A DNA stretch of 64,000 nt. Source: Bacteroides oleiciplenus YIT 12058 (GTDB lineage Bacteria > Bacteroidota > Bacteroidia > Bacteroidales > Bacteroidaceae). The translations under genes and the position numbers were made by a program. Positions within the stretch are counted from its first letter, which is position 1. Each line of letters begins with the position of its first letter. The notes beneath the pieces are model-generated. The model saw only the letters and a program-made list of their open reading frames with translations. It searched no databases and had not been told where the DNA came from. Of the stretch, positions 1 to 9,119 are shown in pieces. The stretch is taken from assembly GCF_000315485.1 (NCBI RefSeq), contig NZ_JH992946.1:186001-250000 (forward strand), given 5' to 3'.

Positions 1-863
1 TGTTGTTATTCATTTTTGGTAATATAAATGCTGCATTCTTTACGGCCGAAGTACTGGTGCTCTACTCTTTGGTAGGTTTTATTCTGCCGCTCACCTGCCG
101 GTTGAAGGATAAATGGTTATTTGTCCTGGCTTGTGTGTTGCTGATACAGCCGTTGCCACTTTATTATGTGATACGTGCTTGCATAGATTCCTCTTTTGTG
201 ACACCTTCTATTCCTACGGGGAGTTTCTGGGGAGCTGCTTTCCAAGTCCAAAGCCACGGTACATTTCTCGAAACTGTGCGTGTGAATTTGTGGGAGGGAC
301 AGATTGCCAGCCTTGCTTGGGCATGGGATCACGGACGTGTATTCCAGACTGCTGCTCTCTTCTTGTTCGGTCTGTTGATTGGACGTCGGGGACTTTTCCT
401 GAAAGAAAACCTGAAAGTGTGGAATAAGGTGCTTTGTGGTGCCCTTATCGCTTTCTTTCCTTTGTACGGATTGGGTAATATGCTTCCGGATTTTATTACT
501 AATAAATCCATTCTTGCCCCTCTCTCCCTTATCGTCACTTCACTTTCTAAGTTTTCATTTATGCTGATACTGGTGTCAGGTGTCATCCTTGCCTTCTACC
601 GGACGAACTTGCACGGGTGGTTGATGAAGATTACTCCTTATGGTAAGATGAGTCTCACCAACTATATCACCCAAAGCATCATCGGCTCGCTGATTTTCTA
701 TAATTGGGGGCTTGCTATGCACTCTCAGTTGGGTATTACCGCCAGCTTCCTGGTAGGTGTGCTTCTTTTCTTCGTCCAGTTTGCTTTCTGCTGCTGGTGG
801 ATGAAGCGGCATGCTCATGGGCCGTTGGAGTACTTGTGGAAACGGGCGACTTGGTTGAAATGA
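1..863 (+). CDS. DUF418 family membrane protein (5' end outside window)
   Basis: The reading frame is open from the first base, so the gene begins upstream; the visible part is about 286 residues. It is strongly hydrophobic, with roughly seven membrane segments. The C-terminal part carries the usual DUF418 signatures: a GKMSLTNYITQS stretch near residue 220 and the ending HGPLEYLWKRATW. DUF418 (YeiB-like) proteins are polytopic inner-membrane proteins of uncertain function, often considered transporters or acyl-transfer-related. The family assignment is firm, the function unknown. It converges on the Fic gene and shares a terminator hairpin with it. Confidence 0.85.
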   Translation, partial: LLFIFGNINAAFFTAEVLVLYSLVGFILPLTCRLKDKWLFVLACVLLIQPLPLYYVIRACIDSSFVTPSIPTGSFWGAAFQVQSHGTFLETVRVNLWEGQIASLAWAWDHGRVFQTAALFLFGLLIGRRGLFLKENLKVWNKVLCGALIAFFPLYGLGNMLPDFITNKSILAPLSLIVTSLSKFSFMLILVSGVILAFYRTNLHGWLMKITPYGKMSLTNYITQSIIGSLIFYNWGLAMHSQLGITASFLVGVLLFFVQFAFCCWWMKRHAHGPLEYLWKRATWLK

Positions 864-872
864 AATAAGCAT

Positions 873-916
873 GAAAGATCAGGATAGAATCATTGTATTT
901 CTTTTCCTGATCTTTC
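873..916. terminator. Bidirectional terminator hairpin
   Basis: A perfect 12-bp inverted repeat (gaaagatcagga at 873-884, complement at 905-916) with a 20-nt loop lies between the convergent DUF418 and Fic genes. T-rich sequence inside and after it fits termination from either side. Confidence 0.6.
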
Positions 917-950
917 TTGCAGACTCAATTCGTATTGCTATTGTCTAAAA

Positions 951-1994
951 TCAATTTTGCCTGCCAGTTATTTTCCAGATACCGTTTTTATCTGCACCTA
1001 TTCGGGTTAGAACGCCGCGTTCTTTAAGATTTGTAATATCTCTGCGGATAGTCCTTTCGTTTACATTAAGAGCGTTTGCAAGTTGATGGACAGTTATGTT
1101 TTCATTTTCTGCCATTAACTCTATGATTCGGTTTTCCCGACTTGTCGGTTTTACACGGACATTTTGATGGACATTTACACGGACATCTTTGTCCACTTTG
1201 ATGTCGTCGTCTATTGAGGATTGATAATTGTGAATCATTTGTTCCAAATTGCGAATATGCTCATCAAACATAAAGTTTCGGAATAACTCAATATCATCAT
1301 TCTCGCGCGTAGCAATAAGGGATTCTATATATTCGGCTTTGTGATTCTTGTTTATATTAGTTGGTATGATGCCAAACTCTAATTGTAGCTGATTCATTAA
1401 TAAGCGAGACATTCTGCCGTTGCCGTCAGCCCAGGGATGAATCGTTACCAGTTGGAAGTGGGCATCAAAACTCAGTTTGTAGCACTCAATAATATCCTCT
1501 TTGATTAGAGCTTTCCGCCTTTGATTTATGCTTTCGCAAAGTTCTGCTAATCTGATAGGGACTTTCGAATAATTCATATACGAGCGTCCTCCTGTTCCTG
1601 CCGTAACATTTAGCAGGCGTAAATCACCATTTGCTGATGAAAATTCTCCTAAGGCAGTTTGATAGGTTGTTCCTGTATTTTTTAGGACTATGGAAGATAG
1701 CTGCTTTAACATATTGATGGAAATATCACTATGATTTTTAGCGAAAACAATGGATTGTTCGTATGCCGCCTTTAAATCTAAGTTCATCAACTGCTCTGCC
1801 ATAGAACGGCCTTTAGCACTGATACCTTCATCAAATAGTAGTTGGTTCTCAACTTCTGTAACTGTAGACCCTTCAATGGCTGTGGAATGAGTAATAATAG
1901 AGTAGAGATAGAATTTGTCATAATCTATCTGTTTGTCTATACCTAACTCTTTAAATTGAGCCAATAAGGATAATATCTTCAGTTCTCTATTCAT
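951..1994 (-). CDS. Fic domain protein with C-terminal winged helix
   Basis: Fic enzymes usually transfer AMP from ATP to a protein hydroxyl. The core motif HPWADGNGR is near residue 186 of 347 and matches HxFx(D/E)GNGR with Trp for Phe. An N-terminal STAIEG at residues 37-42 fits the inhibitory (S/T)xxxE(G/N) helix of class II Fic proteins, so the enzyme is probably self-inhibited with its antitoxin helix built in. Residues about 285-345 form a DeoR-like winged helix, as in many bacterial Fic proteins. I chose the ATG at 1994, since the upstream 26 codons have no family-like sequence. It stands alone; target unknown. Confidence 0.9.
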   Translation of the reverse strand: MNRELKILSLLAQFKELGIDKQIDYDKFYLYSIITHSTAIEGSTVTEVENQLLFDEGISAKGRSMAEQLMNLDLKAAYEQSIVFAKNHSDISINMLKQLSSIVLKNTGTTYQTALGEFSSANGDLRLLNVTAGTGGRSYMNYSKVPIRLAELCESINQRRKALIKEDIIECYKLSFDAHFQLVTIHPWADGNGRMSRLLMNQLQLEFGIIPTNINKNHKAEYIESLIATRENDDIELFRNFMFDEHIRNLEQMIHNYQSSIDDDIKVDKDVRVNVHQNVRVKPTSRENRIIELMAENENITVHQLANALNVNERTIRRDITNLKERGVLTRIGADKNGIWKITGRQN

Positions 1995-2097
1995 GATTCG
2001 TAATTCGAGGCTAAAGTTACAGAAATATCTTGTTTGGCAGATGTTTTCTGCAAAGAATTCGTGATAAAGCAAGAAAACCGTACGCTGAAGGTCTTTT

Positions 2098-3396
2098 TCA
2101 GAGATATTTCTCCCACAGATAACGGAGCGGACTGAGCAAACGTGCGGTTACGCTCCGTTCGTCTGTCATGACCTCTGCCGTGCCCGAAAGTTCTCCATTG
2201 AAGTCCAATTGCCTGCCGTAGGAAGTGCATAGGTTTTGTGGCAGGCTGACGGTAACGGTATATACGTTTTCTTCATTCGCCAATAGCGAAACAGACAACA
2301 CTTCTCCGGTGAGGAAACCGAATTCCATGTACGGATATCCTGTGACGCTAATATTTACTCTCTGACCGGAAGTAACCTTACCCGAACCGCTGACCGGTAG
2401 TTTTATTTTCCCGATAATATCTCCCGGTGCGGACGTCACAATAGAGAATACTTTGTCTCCTGCATTGACATTCTGGTTCTTTTGCCATATATTGTTGTAG
2501 GACAGTATACCTCCAGCAGGGCTGATGAAAAGACACTCCAATTCCCAATCGCTGATGCTTACTTTCAAATCATTGAGAGCTGCTTTTAAGGAGGCATTTA
2601 GTGTATTGGCTTCACGACTGCGTTCCATGTGGATTTCAACAATATTCTGTCGTAGTTGTGCTTCCTGTATTCTGGCAGATGAGAGCGAGGTCATTAATTG
2701 TTCCTGTCCTTGTCTGCGATTTAGATAGGTCTGTTGTGCCTCTTCGTAATCTGCTTTCGATATCAGTCCTTTGTCGAATAATATCTTTTCACGTCCGTGG
2801 GTAGCAGATGCTATTTGCACCTGCTCTTTATCCAGTTCAGCTTGTTTGTTCAGGTGCAGGATATACTTTTGATATTCTTGCAGTTCTTTGCAAGCTGCCT
2901 GTTCTTTTTGCGTGTAGAGGTCTATTGAAAGGAAATTACGGTAATCCGTCAGACTTTTGATGAATGAAGCATACGTATTCTGTATGGTCCCGAGTTCCGG
3001 CTTCTCAGGAAAGATGGCTTGACAAATGCAACTGTCAGTCAGAATAAAAGTGGTGAGTCTCTCTTTTATATTAAGGACGTCAGTGGTGACAGCAGGGTTC
3101 TCCAGCACAGCTATGATGTCTCCTGCTTGCACCGTATCCCGGTCTTTACAGTATACTTCCTGCACCTTTCCGCTTCCTTTTGATACGATCCATACAGGTG
3201 GATGTTCGGTTGTGATAGTGATTTCAGCGCTTATGATATCCGGATATTTGAAGAAACAACCACCGATGAAAAGTAGTGCCAATACTCCGAAGAAAACTGT
3301 TATTCCCCATCTGATTAGTGCATGCGGCGGTCGTGTCAGTATCTCCTGCACCTCCTCACACCTTAATTCTATGTCTTTTTCTTCTTGCTTCTTCAT
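2098..3396 (-). CDS. HlyD-family membrane fusion protein of the peptide exporter
   Basis: This is the periplasmic adaptor that would link the ABC exporter upstream to an outer-membrane channel. The 432-residue product has one N-terminal membrane segment (about residues 30-50), a lipoyl-like half (VWIVSKGSGKVQEVYCKDRDTV...), a long coiled-coil hairpin (about 100-265) and a second lipoyl/beta-barrel part ending near the C terminus. It is last in the minus-strand export operon, 34 nt after the ABC gene, and no TolC-type gene follows, so the outer-membrane partner must be encoded elsewhere. The ATG at 3396 is preferred to a TTG nine bases upstream. Confidence 0.9.
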   Translation of the reverse strand: MKKQEEKDIELRCEEVQEILTRPPHALIRWGITVFFGVLALLFIGGCFFKYPDIISAEITITTEHPPVWIVSKGSGKVQEVYCKDRDTVQAGDIIAVLENPAVTTDVLNIKERLTTFILTDSCICQAIFPEKPELGTIQNTYASFIKSLTDYRNFLSIDLYTQKEQAACKELQEYQKYILHLNKQAELDKEQVQIASATHGREKILFDKGLISKADYEEAQQTYLNRRQGQEQLMTSLSSARIQEAQLRQNIVEIHMERSREANTLNASLKAALNDLKVSISDWELECLFISPAGGILSYNNIWQKNQNVNAGDKVFSIVTSAPGDIIGKIKLPVSGSGKVTSGQRVNISVTGYPYMEFGFLTGEVLSVSLLANEENVYTVTVSLPQNLCTSYGRQLDFNGELSGTAEVMTDERSVTARLLSPLRYLWEKYL

Positions 3397-3430
3397 AGCT
3401 CTCAACTTTTAACTCTCCACTCTCCACTTC
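3397..3430. repeat. 7-nt periodic spacer before the HlyD start
   Basis: Read on the minus strand, the gap between the ABC stop and the HlyD ATG is about five degenerate heptads of the type gagagtt/ggagagt, ending just before the ATG. Similar heptads precede ribF and sufE in this window. Confidence 0.6.
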
Positions 3431-5617
3431 TCAAAGCTCCAATTGATTTTTCACCAATTGATAATATCTTCCTTCCAGGGCAATCAGCGTTTCATGCGTT
3501 CCGGTTTCTGCTATTTTTCCCTGTTCTATTACGATGATTTGCTCTGCATTTCTCACGGTACTTAGACGGTGGGCTACAACGACGGATGTCCTTCCTTTGA
3601 AGAAGGTTTGCAGGTTGTTCATGATGGTGCGTTCGTTGTTGGCATCCAGTGCGTTGGTTGCTTCGTCGAAGAAGATGAATTCCGGATCTTTATACACGGC
3701 GCGGGCAATGAGTATGCGCTGCTTCTGTCCCTGACTTAATCCGTGCCCTTCTTGTCCTATTTTGGTGTTGTATCCTAAAGGTAGTTCTTTTATGAAATCG
3801 TGTATGTTTGCCACTTCGGCGGCATGGTGTAATTTCTTCTTGTCAATGCGTTCCACACCGGGAGCGATATTTCCGGCTATGCTGTCGGAGAATATAAAAC
3901 CATCCTGCATTACTACACCGCACCGCTTGCGCCATTCGCGAATACTATAACTTCCCAGTGGAGTATCCCCGATGAAGATATCACCGCTTGCGGGCGGGTA
4001 GAATCCTAACAGTAGTTTAACGAGTGTTGTCTTTCCGCTTCCGCTCATACCCACGATGGCTGTTTGCTTGCCCGGTGGAATCACCAGACTTACATTGTCC
4101 AACGTAGGGTATTCACTTAGCGGATCATATTTGAAGTTAAGGTTTTGGAGTCTTATTTCTTTTCCTTCCGGTATTTCCCGCAGTAATTCGCGTGTGGGGT
4201 CTTCTTCATCCGGCTTGTCGCGCACTTCGCTGAGGCGGTTCATGCTGAGGCGTGCATCCTGCATATCGCGGGCAAAAGCGATGAGCTCGTTTACCGGGCT
4301 GTTCAACTGTCCGATGATGTATTGCACGGAGAGCATCATACCCAGTGTCATTTCTCCTTTCACCACCAGACTTGCCACAAGTGCGGTTATCAGTAGGTTC
4401 TTACTTTGGTTTATCAGCACCGCTCCCGAATCCTGATACTGTCGCAAGGCAAGGCTTTTGATGTTTACTTTGAATAGCTTCGCTTGTATTCGCTCCCATT
4501 CCCAGCGTTTCTGTTGTTCGCAGGCACTGAGTTTAATTTCCTGCATGCCATTCACTAATTGCACTACCGTACTTTGATTAGCACTTTGCTGGGCGAAACG
4601 CTTGTGATCCAGTTCGGCACGCTTCTTCATGAATAGCCAGACGTATGCAACGTACAGGACGCTTCCTCCCATGAAGATAAGGAATATCATGCCACTGTAC
4701 ACCAGCAGTACAATACCGAAGATGATAATATTGAATACGGAAAAAATAACGCTGAGGCTACTTCCCGTCAGGAAATCCTGTATGCGCTTGTGGTCGTTGA
4801 TACGTTGCAGAATGTCTCCTGTCATTTTGTTGTCGAAGTAGCTGATGGGCATCTTCATCAGTTTGATAAGGAAGTCTGATATGAGGGCGATGTTGATGCG
4901 TGTGCCCAGATGTAGCAATATCCAGCCCCGTATGAAATCTACGGCACTGCTGCTGAAAGACAGCATCAACTGGGCAATCAGCACCAGATAGATAAAACCG
5001 AGATTCTGGTTGTTGATGCCGAAGTCTACTACCGATTGTGTAAGGAAGGGTAGCATGAGTTGTATCATGCTGCCCAGTAGCAGACCTAAAAGTAGTTGCC
5101 CCACCAACCCCCGGTACGGGCGGAGATAGGAGTAGAGGAAGCTAAAGCCTTTGCGATTCACTTCGTCTCCCTCGTCCTCTATCGTGTAGAATTCCGGTGT
5201 GGGTTCCAGCAATAATGCTACTCCTGTGTCTTCTTCATTCTTTCGGGAACTCAGCCAGCAATTACAAAATTCTTCTTTGGTGTATTTTAGCTTTCCTGCA
5301 CCGGGGTCGGCCACCCAAACATGCTTGTCGTTAAGCTTATATACTACGACAAAGTGTTGCTGGTTCCAATGTATGATGCAGGGCAAAGGGGCTTCCTGTA
5401 GCTTTTCATAACCTACTTGTACGCAAATGCTGCGAAATCCTATCTTTTCTGCTGCTTCGCTGATGCCAAGCATGGATACCCCTTCACGGGTGATGAATGA
5501 TTTTTCCCTCAACCCTTCCAACGAATAACGTTTGCCATAGAAAGCGGCTACCGTGCGGAGGCAGGTAGGACCGCAGTCCATGGTGTCATGTTGGGTGTAG
5601 TGGGGGAAGTGCTTCAT
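3431..5617 (-). CDS. Peptidase C39-containing ABC exporter (leader-cleaving)
   Basis: A 728-residue bacteriocin-type exporter that should cut a double-glycine leader and pump the core peptide across the inner membrane. The N-terminal C39 domain has catalytic Cys15 in DCGPTCL, a His in the WNQQHFVVVY region (about residue 90) and an Asp in VADPGAGK. A six-helix ABC membrane domain follows (about 165-440). The ATPase has Walker A GMSGSGKTT (about 522), signature LSQGQKQR, Walker B FIFFDEATNALD and the H-loop AHRLST. All catalytic residues appear intact. It lies between the VKOR fusion (9-nt gap) and hlyD. The GG-leader peptide at 8788-8997 is the obvious substrate. Confidence 0.95.
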   Translation of the reverse strand: MKHFPHYTQHDTMDCGPTCLRTVAAFYGKRYSLEGLREKSFITREGVSMLGISEAAEKIGFRSICVQVGYEKLQEAPLPCIIHWNQQHFVVVYKLNDKHVWVADPGAGKLKYTKEEFCNCWLSSRKNEEDTGVALLLEPTPEFYTIEDEGDEVNRKGFSFLYSYLRPYRGLVGQLLLGLLLGSMIQLMLPFLTQSVVDFGINNQNLGFIYLVLIAQLMLSFSSSAVDFIRGWILLHLGTRINIALISDFLIKLMKMPISYFDNKMTGDILQRINDHKRIQDFLTGSSLSVIFSVFNIIIFGIVLLVYSGMIFLIFMGGSVLYVAYVWLFMKKRAELDHKRFAQQSANQSTVVQLVNGMQEIKLSACEQQKRWEWERIQAKLFKVNIKSLALRQYQDSGAVLINQSKNLLITALVASLVVKGEMTLGMMLSVQYIIGQLNSPVNELIAFARDMQDARLSMNRLSEVRDKPDEEDPTRELLREIPEGKEIRLQNLNFKYDPLSEYPTLDNVSLVIPPGKQTAIVGMSGSGKTTLVKLLLGFYPPASGDIFIGDTPLGSYSIREWRKRCGVVMQDGFIFSDSIAGNIAPGVERIDKKKLHHAAEVANIHDFIKELPLGYNTKIGQEGHGLSQGQKQRILIARAVYKDPEFIFFDEATNALDANNERTIMNNLQTFFKGRTSVVVAHRLSTVRNAEQIIVIEQGKIAETGTHETLIALEGRYYQLVKNQLEL

Positions 5618-5626
5618 CGTTAAATC

Positions 5627-7225
5627 TCAATATAGGTAGTCAATATCTTTAATATTGAAGTAGTTGGGTAGTTTGTTCCCATTAATAAAAATAGTTGGAG
5701 TAGTATAGATATTATGATCTAAGCACCATTTCTCTTGTGTGTTAATTAATTTTTCAATGTCAAATTCTCCTTGTAATATTTTTGTCTTTTTTAGCATTTT
5801 ATTCTTACTTACTGGGTATTTAGCAGCATAATCTTCTAATTGTATTGAAAACTTGTCGGGAGCATTGTTATACTCTTGTATTAATAGCTTTGTGATAGTT
5901 TGAGACTCTGGATGCTTTTCTCGGTCCAATAAGAATACTAATTCTAATTGAATATCCCTTTTCCTATGCAGAATAGGAAGTAGTATTTGTAATTCCTTTA
6001 TGCATGAGGGGCAGATAGGACTGAAAATTAGTGTGAGATGCGTTTTTGCATTGGGGGCTCCAATACTTAACTTTTGAACTTTGTTTAGGCTTGTAATTTG
6101 TACTTCTTTTGAAAAAAGATACTGAGAGATGTGGTCATCATAAATAAGTTCATTGAATTTTCTTTGTAAGGAAAGATGTTTTGTACGGGTACTAATGAGT
6201 TGCTTTATTATCATATATGTTGAAAGTATGGTTAAGGCTGTTATCATTAATCCAAGTATATTATTTGGCTGAATTACTTTATATATATCTTTAATGTTTA
6301 GTGTACATATACTTAATGCAAATAGGTAAATAAAAACTATTTGTACGGATAGACAAAGGGTACACCATTTTTTGGCAATGCATTTTTGATAGTAGAGAGA
6401 GTAGCATACATATCCGATGCAAAGAATCGAGAATAGATTGACGACTATTTGGGAAATACTAAATGGAAAAAGTAATGTTACTATCAGAAGAAATGCAAAA
6501 TACACAAATCCTACATCGCTCCAAGATATAAGACCGAGAAAGTATGCATCTTTAAAATCTAAGATAGATGAACAATCTATTTTGCTTTTATTCCCCTTAG
6601 CAGAACATAATTTTTTTATATGGATATTGTTTTTGTCTATTTGTTCTATGAAGAGAAGTGTCGATGCAGATATTCCTCCTAAAATACCTATTAGATATAG
6701 ATAAAATAGAATGCTTTGTTCTTGTTTTAAGATAAGTATATAGATGAACGACAAAATTATGCAGAGAATTAAAAAAGGGAATCTTATTTGATTAATAAAG
6801 GTGTTGAATTTTTCTTTAAATGAAATTTTAATGTCGCCTTGTTTCTCGTCTATTAAAAGAATATTGCCATCCCACATATGATCGAAATCTGTCCTGTCTA
6901 TAGTTTCGATATTCCCTTCTACATCTACCATCTGAACATTGTCAGGAGTTATATTCGTGATAAAAAGGAATAAATCAACATTCGTAGTAATATGTGCAAT
7001 GAATGGGCGTGGCAGACTTTGTAATTCTTCATAAGTTGCATGCATAGCAAAACTCTCTTTTCCTATTCGTTGTAGAATATATTGAAGAGAAAGGAAACTA
7101 GGTGTATCTGGGTGCTCTTTTAATATTTGGAATAATGTAGCAGAATAGTCACAGTTATATTGTTTTGCAATAATTTTCAATAAACTCCTTGCATTATCTT
7201 TTATAATCTTACGATGTGCATTCAT
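5627..7225 (-). CDS. Pseudo-C39 / VKOR / thioredoxin fusion (disulfide-forming)
   Basis: A 532-residue membrane protein with three parts. Residues 1-130 resemble a C39 peptidase fold (HPDTPSFLSLQYIL, LPRPFIAHI) but have no catalytic Cys, so it may only bind the leader or core. The middle is a VKOR domain with about five helices, the loop cysteines in LCSAKG and IDCSSIL, and the active-site WCTLC near residue 287. The C-terminal DsbA-like thioredoxin domain has CPSC near 405 and a cis-Pro region YTTPTIFINGNKLP. Together these give a complete oxidising relay from quinone to substrate thiols. It is 1 nt from the TlpA-like gene and 9 nt from the exporter, which implies disulfide formation in the exported peptide. 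Local DNA is AT-rich. Confidence 0.88.
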   Translation of the reverse strand: MNAHRKIIKDNARSLLKIIAKQYNCDYSATLFQILKEHPDTPSFLSLQYILQRIGKESFAMHATYEELQSLPRPFIAHITTNVDLFLFITNITPDNVQMVDVEGNIETIDRTDFDHMWDGNILLIDEKQGDIKISFKEKFNTFINQIRFPFLILCIILSFIYILILKQEQSILFYLYLIGILGGISASTLLFIEQIDKNNIHIKKLCSAKGNKSKIDCSSILDFKDAYFLGLISWSDVGFVYFAFLLIVTLLFPFSISQIVVNLFSILCIGYVCYSLYYQKCIAKKWCTLCLSVQIVFIYLFALSICTLNIKDIYKVIQPNNILGLMITALTILSTYMIIKQLISTRTKHLSLQRKFNELIYDDHISQYLFSKEVQITSLNKVQKLSIGAPNAKTHLTLIFSPICPSCIKELQILLPILHRKRDIQLELVFLLDREKHPESQTITKLLIQEYNNAPDKFSIQLEDYAAKYPVSKNKMLKKTKILQGEFDIEKLINTQEKWCLDHNIYTTPTIFINGNKLPNYFNIKDIDYLY

Positions 7226-7226
7226 A

Positions 7227-8708
7227 TTACAAATATTTATTCAAGGTTGTTTTTATCCGTTTGTCGCTTGGTCTGGGGGCATTCATTTCTACCAACTTTC
7301 CGTTTTTATCAATTATGATATAGCGAGGAATTAGTCTTAAATCTATATTCTCCAGCATTTTACTATTTTTAGAATTCAGGATAAAATAGCTAGTTTCTAT
7401 TGTTGATAGTTTTTCTTCCCGGACTGCTTTTTCCCAACTGTTTTCCGTATCATTGTATGCCAGATATACGAATACGACATCTTTTCCCTCGTATTGTTTC
7501 CTTAACTCGCTTGCAGGCTCCATTTCTTTTCGGCAAGGTACGCACCAGCTTGCCCAAAAGTCTATATAGATAACTTTTCCTTTGTGTTTCTCCAATAGTT
7601 CCTGAAAATTGACTCTATTGCCTTGGATGTCTTTTAGTAAAAGTTGACTGGCATCTGCTGATAGATTATATTGTTCAACGATCTTACTGTAAAGGATAGA
7701 GTCCCCTGTGATTTTTACATATTTGTTGAGATAGATGTTTAAATCTTCCGCAGAGAAGTTCTCTCCTATTTCATTAATACACCGTTGAAGTAAAATTTGC
7801 ATAGATTTGGGCTGAAAGGCTTTTGTGGATAATTCAGCAAAAGTCTGTCGCCAATCGTAGTGTGACCCCTGCGATTCTATAGTTCTCTTAATGTGATAAT
7901 TAAAGAACCATAAATAATAATCCAAAAACTCATGGTAAGACGGATAACAAGCATATTTGTCCGAAATCTCTTGTTCCATTTTCCGGTAGTATGTAGAATC
8001 TTTATTCAGCATCCGTTGTGCTTCGTATCCTTTCAATCGTAGCAAGTAATTATAGCGGTCATATATTTCGTCCGAAATAAGTTGTTGTTGTTTAAAAAGG
8101 TTGACTGTATCTATGTATGCAATTTTGTAATTTTCAAACATAGCATGTAGGGAATCTAACGGACAGTAATCTTTTAAGAAACGATTCATTTTATGCTTAC
8201 GAATGTAGTCAATATTTTGGGCAATTATTACCCAAGTATCTCCTAAACATGTTTTGGCCTCTAGCCCTAAATGTGTATGTCCTTTACGAAGTTGATGATT
8301 CATATTATAGATTCTGTCACGTTTCTTGTGGTGCTTACTATATAAAAGGGGGTAGTCTAAGCTATCCATGGATATAGTGATTGTATCTCCTTGCATTAAT
8401 GGATAATAGATGTATTCAAAATTTCGATAGCTGAATGCAACTTCTCTGAATGCTTCGGGACAATTAATTGATATGGTGTCAAAGCCTTCTTGAGGTACAT
8501 GTTTGATTAAAATGTTCATACTATCTATATAAGAAACCTTGGGGATTTCTATATGAAAAGCACCTGCGGGAGTTTTATAGTGCTTAGGATTATAATGATC
8601 AAAACATAAAACAATTTCTTTACTTATTTTTTCTTTACTTGTCTCTTGTTGTTGACAAGAGACAAGTAAAGAAAAAATAAGTAAAGAAATTAAATTTGTA
8701 AATTTCAT
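7227..8708 (-). CDS. TlpA-like thioredoxin lipoprotein of the peptide locus
   Basis: A 493-residue predicted lipoprotein: hydrophobic signal ending LLVSC with the lipid Cys at 18. The first 350 residues are a poorly recognised DUF4369-like and helical region. A TlpA/AhpC thioredoxin domain follows with YIDFWASWCVPCRKE near residue 386. It probably reduces or reshuffles disulfides in the periplasm, the counterpart of the VKOR oxidase next to it. It lies directly after the peptide gene on the same strand. Codons 6 to 32 coincide with a perfect 37-bp inverted repeat (listed separately), so the signal peptide and lipobox are coded within a hairpin. Role in this pathway is inferred from context. 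Confidence 0.85.
   Translation of the reverse strand: MKFTNLISLLIFSLLVSCQQQETSKEKISKEIVLCFDHYNPKHYKTPAGAFHIEIPKVSYIDSMNILIKHVPQEGFDTISINCPEAFREVAFSYRNFEYIYYPLMQGDTITISMDSLDYPLLYSKHHKKRDRIYNMNHQLRKGHTHLGLEAKTCLGDTWVIIAQNIDYIRKHKMNRFLKDYCPLDSLHAMFENYKIAYIDTVNLFKQQQLISDEIYDRYNYLLRLKGYEAQRMLNKDSTYYRKMEQEISDKYACYPSYHEFLDYYLWFFNYHIKRTIESQGSHYDWRQTFAELSTKAFQPKSMQILLQRCINEIGENFSAEDLNIYLNKYVKITGDSILYSKIVEQYNLSADASQLLLKDIQGNRVNFQELLEKHKGKVIYIDFWASWCVPCRKEMEPASELRKQYEGKDVVFVYLAYNDTENSWEKAVREEKLSTIETSYFILNSKNSKMLENIDLRLIPRYIIIDKNGKLVEMNAPRPSDKRIKTTLNKYL
8613..8691. repeat. Perfect 37-bp inverted repeat inside a coding sequence
   Basis: Arms 8613-8649 and 8655-8691 are exact reverse complements, separated by tgttg. 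I checked pairing base by base; it stops at 8612/8692. It begins 17 nt after the lipoprotein start codon and spans the signal peptide, lipobox and following Gln/Lys/Glu-rich residues. In the mRNA it would form a very stable hairpin just behind the start codon. Confidence 0.95.
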
Positions 8709-8787
8709 ACAATTGCATCTTTTGAGTCTTACTCAGATAAATGAATAGAGAAATTTATCTCCTTATTCATGGTTGTTCATGCAGGAA

Positions 8788-8997
8788 CTATTTTCCGCAA
8801 TAGCTGCTTGTTGCACAACTGTCGCAGCACCAGCTTCCTTGTGTGCCATTAATTGTCATCATGAGTGCCTCACTTTTGTATACTCCACACTCAATTTTCC
8901 CAGTACTAGTCTTGAATCCACACGTTCCCCATCCACCTTTAATTGCTCTCATCTGGTTCTTGGTAAGAGCATTGTTTTTCAAATCATTAAAGTTCAT
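8788..8997 (-). CDS. GG-leader precursor of a six-cysteine secreted peptide
   Basis: A 69-residue precursor. Residues 1-22 form a Bacteroidales-type double-glycine leader ending LTKNQMRAIKGG. Cleavage after Gly22 would release a 47-residue core beginning WGTCGFK. The core has six cysteines (26, 37, 57, 58, 61, 67), an even number that would suit three disulfides, and no obvious similarity to a named bacteriocin. A C39 exporter, a VKOR/thioredoxin oxidase and a TlpA-like protein follow on the same strand, so export and disulfide formation are expected. Function (antibacterial, signalling or other) is unknown. A near-consensus -7 box, GATATTTG, lies on the minus strand around 9062-9069. Confidence 0.85.
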   Translation of the reverse strand: MNFNDLKNNALTKNQMRAIKGGWGTCGFKTSTGKIECGVYKSEALMMTINGTQGSWCCDSCATSSYCGK

Positions 8998-9119
8998 AAT
9001 TCTTAGATTTTAGTAAATTCTACTCTATTAAAGCTTTTCGACTCCGCTTATATTTAGTGCACAAATATCGTATTAATACTATTGTTAAATCCTGTCATAG
9101 TTGTTCTGTTAGTACTATT

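Noticed and set aside
8613..8691. Rho-independent terminator
   Set aside because: The repeat lies wholly within a coding sequence, 17 nt after the start codon, with no following T tract on the coding strand.
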